Shown: piece by piece, positions 5,540 through 7,534 of the stretch
Position numbering within the stretch: the first letter of the stretch is position 1
How the letters are laid out: each line of letters opens with the position of its first letter
Origin: an uncultured Ruminococcus sp.
Lineage (GTDB): Bacteria; Bacillota; Clostridia; Oscillospirales; Acutalibacteraceae
NCBI GenBank assembly: GCA_902803035.1
Contig: CADCON010000110.1
Coordinates: 1 to 7,534, forward strand
Length of the DNA stretch: 7,534 nt
Direction of reading: 5' to 3'
Notes under the pieces: model-generated
The model's database searches: none
The model's input: the letters and a program-made list of their open reading frames with translations, nothing else
What the model was told of the DNA's origin: nothing
Program-made: the position numbers and the translations under genes

Positions 5540-6817
5540 TTGGTTAAGGCTATTGTCGGAGCTAATTGGGGCGACGAGGGAAAAGGCAAGATCACTGATA
5601 TGCTTGCCGCCGAGTCTGATATTGTCATTCGCTTTCAGGGCGGTGCAAACGCGGGTCACACGATTATCAACAATTTCGGAAGATTTGCGCTTCACCTGCT
5701 GCCGTCGGGCGTGTGCCATCAGCATACCGTCAACATCATCGGAAACGGCGTCGCGCTGGATCTGATCAAATTTGAAAAGGAGCTTGCCGATGTGGTGGCG
5801 CAGGGCGTTCCCACTCCCAAGATTCTCATTTCCGACCGCGCGCAGCTGATCATGCCCTATCATGTGCTGCTCGACGTGTACGAGGAGGAAAGGCTGGGCG
5901 GCGAGGCTTTCGGCTCTACCAAATCGGGCATTGCGCCGTTTTATTCCGATAAATATTCTAAGATAGGCTTTCAGGTCAACGAGCTTTTTGCCGACGAGAC
6001 GTATCTCAGGGAAAAGGTCCGCAGGGTCATGAGCGTCAAGAATACCGTCATCAGGACGGTCTACGGCAAGCCGGAGATTCCGGAGCAGGAAATCTACGAT
6101 TATCTCATGAGGTGCCGCGAGATCGTCGCGCCTTATGTCGCCAATACCTTTGAATTCCTTCAGAAGGCCGTGCGTGAGGACAAGCGGATTCTTCTGGAAG
6201 GACAGCTCGGTTCCCTCAAGGATACCGACTTCGGCATTTATCCGATGGTCACATCCTCCTCGACTCTCGCGGGCTACGGCGCGGTCGGCGCGGGCATTCC
6301 CGCCAGGGCGATCACCGAGGTCGTTACCGTCACCAAGGCGTATTCCAGCGCGGTCGGCGCGGGCGAATTCGTCAGCGAGATCTTCGGCGCGGAAGCGGAC
6401 GAGCTTCGCAGACGCGGCGGCGACAGGGGAGAATTCGGCGCGACCACGGGCAGACCGAGACGCGTGGGCTGGTTCGACTGCGTGGCGACCCGTTACGGCT
6501 GCATGGCGCAGGGTACGACGAAGGTGGCTATGACCTGCCTGGACGTGCTGGGTTATCTCGACGAGATTCCGGTCTGCGTCGGCTACGAGATCGACGGCAA
6601 GCTCACCCATGAATTCCCCGTGACGCATCTTCTCGCCAAGGCAAAGCCGGTGCTTCAGACGCTCCCCGGCTGGAAGTGCGACGTGAGGGGCATCAGGTCT
6701 TACGAGGAGCTTCCGGAGAACTGCCGCAATTACATTGAATTCATCGAGGGGCAGATCGGCTTCCCGATTGATATCGTGTCCAACGGCCCCGGCAGGGAAG
6801 AAGTTATCTACAGATAA
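5540..6817 (+). CDS. purA: Adenylosuccinate synthetase (divergent variant)
   Basis: A 425-residue cytoplasmic enzyme that joins IMP and aspartate using GTP, the first committed step from IMP to AMP. The N-terminal GDEGKGK loop (11-17) includes the catalytic base D12, and NAGH (37-40) supplies H40; these match E. coli D13, N38 and H41. GEFGATTGRPRR (297-308) is the aspartate and IMP-binding signature, and SNGPGRE (414-420) is the conserved C-terminal element. The length is normal for the family. Two regions differ from E. coli: GSTKSGIAP (125-133) replaces GTTGRGIGP, and EGQLGS (220-225) replaces EGAQGT. From memory, clostridial PurA proteins share these changes, so this looks like an established lineage variant and not decay. 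The start is TTG. The gene has its own consensus promoter, and a membrane protein gene follows 14 bases after the stop. Confidence 0.97.
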   Translation: MVKAIVGANWGDEGKGKITDMLAAESDIVIRFQGGANAGHTIINNFGRFALHLLPSGVCHQHTVNIIGNGVALDLIKFEKELADVVAQGVPTPKILISDRAQLIMPYHVLLDVYEEERLGGEAFGSTKSGIAPFYSDKYSKIGFQVNELFADETYLREKVRRVMSVKNTVIRTVYGKPEIPEQEIYDYLMRCREIVAPYVANTFEFLQKAVREDKRILLEGQLGSLKDTDFGIYPMVTSSSTLAGYGAVGAGIPARAITEVVTVTKAYSSAVGAGEFVSEIFGAEADELRRRGGDRGEFGATTGRPRRVGWFDCVATRYGCMAQGTTKVAMTCLDVLGYLDEIPVCVGYEIDGKLTHEFPVTHLLAKAKPVLQTLPGWKCDVRGIRSYEELPENCRNYIEFIEGQIGFPIDIVSNGPGREEVIYR

Positions 6818-6818
6818 C

Positions 6819-6823
6819 GGAGG
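6819..6823 (+). promoter_or_regulatory. Ribosome binding site of the membrane protein gene
   Basis: GGAGG directly follows the purA stop codon. It lies 8 bases from the ATG at 6832 but only 2 from the ATG at 6826, so 6832 is the better start. Confidence 0.7.
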
Positions 6824-6831
6824 CCATGCAA

Positions 6832-7534
6832 ATGCAGAATTATGGAATGCCGGATTATTCGCTTCCCCCTCAGCCGCAGGGAACGGGCGAAGCGCAGGAG
6901 AAAAAATGGAGGCCGCTCCCTTTGATTGCGCTGACCGCCGCTTATTTTGTGGTCATGGCGCTCAGCAGCTTTTTTGCCCCCTGGGAAAGCACCGATCTGA
7001 CCGTTATGAAGGAGGTGCGCCCTGACCTCGCGCTGGGACTGACCAATCCTGAAATCATTTCGTTTTCATATTCGGCCGGGAATCCTGTCGATTTCGGGCT
7101 CTGGTTCATTTGCTACGGCTTTGCCGATTTTGCGACAGTGGCAGGCTACCTGATGGCCAATTTTCTGAACACCGAAAGCGCGTTCGAGTTAGTGCCGCTT
7201 GCCGTTCTCTGTCTTTTGCCGGGATTCTGCGCGAAGGTGATCAGCAGCTACGGAGAAATCCGCTGGAATGAGTATCCTGCCCTGCAGAAATTGCTTTCCG
7301 GCATGATGCTTCAGAACATTGTCTTCTATTTTGCTTCGCTGTTTGATTATTATGTGGTGCCGTGGCTGTTCCACGGATTCGTCAAGGGACTATACAGCGT
7401 GCCATCGGATATCTCCAATCAGACGACTGCTTTGATTATGATACCGATTGCCATCGTATTGGTTCTTTTTCTGATTTCGCTTGTTGCCGCCGACCTTTAT
7501 CTGATGTCTGTCGTTGTCGTATTTGGCGGCGCAA
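6832..7534 (+). CDS. Multi-pass membrane protein of unknown function (3' end outside window)
   Basis: An uninterrupted frame of 234 codons runs to the window edge without a stop. The first 28 or so residues are polar and rich in proline and glutamine (YSLPPQPQGTGEAQ) and end in KKWRP, so the N-terminus is probably cytoplasmic. Hydrophobic segments follow at about 29-48, 88-110, 118-136, 157-180 and 199-232, giving at least five membrane helices. Loop 49-87, with acidic and polar residues, is probably outside the membrane. I recognise no catalytic motif or family. The gene starts 14 bases after purA with a good ribosome binding site and no intervening terminator, so it is very likely co-transcribed with purA. 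That position does not show a purine role. Codon use is like its neighbours. Confidence 0.85.
   Translation, partial: MQNYGMPDYSLPPQPQGTGEAQEKKWRPLPLIALTAAYFVVMALSSFFAPWESTDLTVMKEVRPDLALGLTNPEIISFSYSAGNPVDFGLWFICYGFADFATVAGYLMANFLNTESAFELVPLAVLCLLPGFCAKVISSYGEIRWNEYPALQKLLSGMMLQNIVFYFASLFDYYVVPWLFHGFVKGLYSVPSDISNQTTALIMIPIAIVLVLFLISLVAADLYLMSVVVVFGGA

Noticed and set aside
5516..6628. 370-codon minus-strand open frame opposite purA
   Set aside because: It is an antisense shadow of purA with no recognisable motif. It would also have to read through the purA start region into the leader.

Overview
The window looks like chromosomal DNA from a moderately GC-rich member of the Firmicutes, probably class Clostridia (gut-type). 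This is inferred from GGAGG-type ribosome binding sites, consensus sigma-A/sigma-70 promoters, a large hybrid histidine kinase with several C-terminal modules beside an HD-GYP regulator, and a PurA whose sequence resembles, from memory, a clostridial variant. No mobile element, CRISPR array, tRNA or rRNA was seen. The genus cannot be fixed from the sequence alone.

Layout. (1) Positions 1-180 hold the probable last 27 codons of a plus-strand gene, followed by a hairpin with a T run and a second, weaker hairpin. (2) Positions 181-5244 carry three minus-strand genes, read from right to left: a 923-residue membrane-bound hybrid histidine kinase (2473-5244), an HD-GYP response regulator (1252-2301) and a family 8 glycosyltransferase (181-1167). 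A clear intrinsic terminator lies between the regulator and the glycosyltransferase. (3) Positions 5245-5539 are a divergent control region. It has a strong promoter for the kinase, a perfect-consensus promoter for purA, and a 9-bp inverted repeat almost exactly midway between them. (4) On the plus strand, purA (5540-6817) starts at TTG and is followed 14 bases later by a multi-pass membrane protein of unknown function that runs off the window.

How the genes may work together. The kinase carries every module of a phosphorelay: kinase core, a degenerate receiver, an intact receiver and an Hpt domain. The next gene encodes a receiver joined to an HD-GYP phosphodiesterase. The simplest reading is a membrane signal passed by phosphorelay to a c-di-GMP-degrading enzyme. 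The downstream glycosyltransferase is a possible cell-surface output, although a terminator separates it. purA makes adenylosuccinate from IMP and is probably unrelated apart from sharing the divergent control region.

The least explained structures are two mutually exclusive hairpins directly upstream of the HD-GYP ribosome binding site, the central inverted repeat between the divergent promoters, and active-site substitutions in PurA. I see no clearly unprecedented system; the most promising lead is the kinase/HD-GYP pair with its unusual leader.
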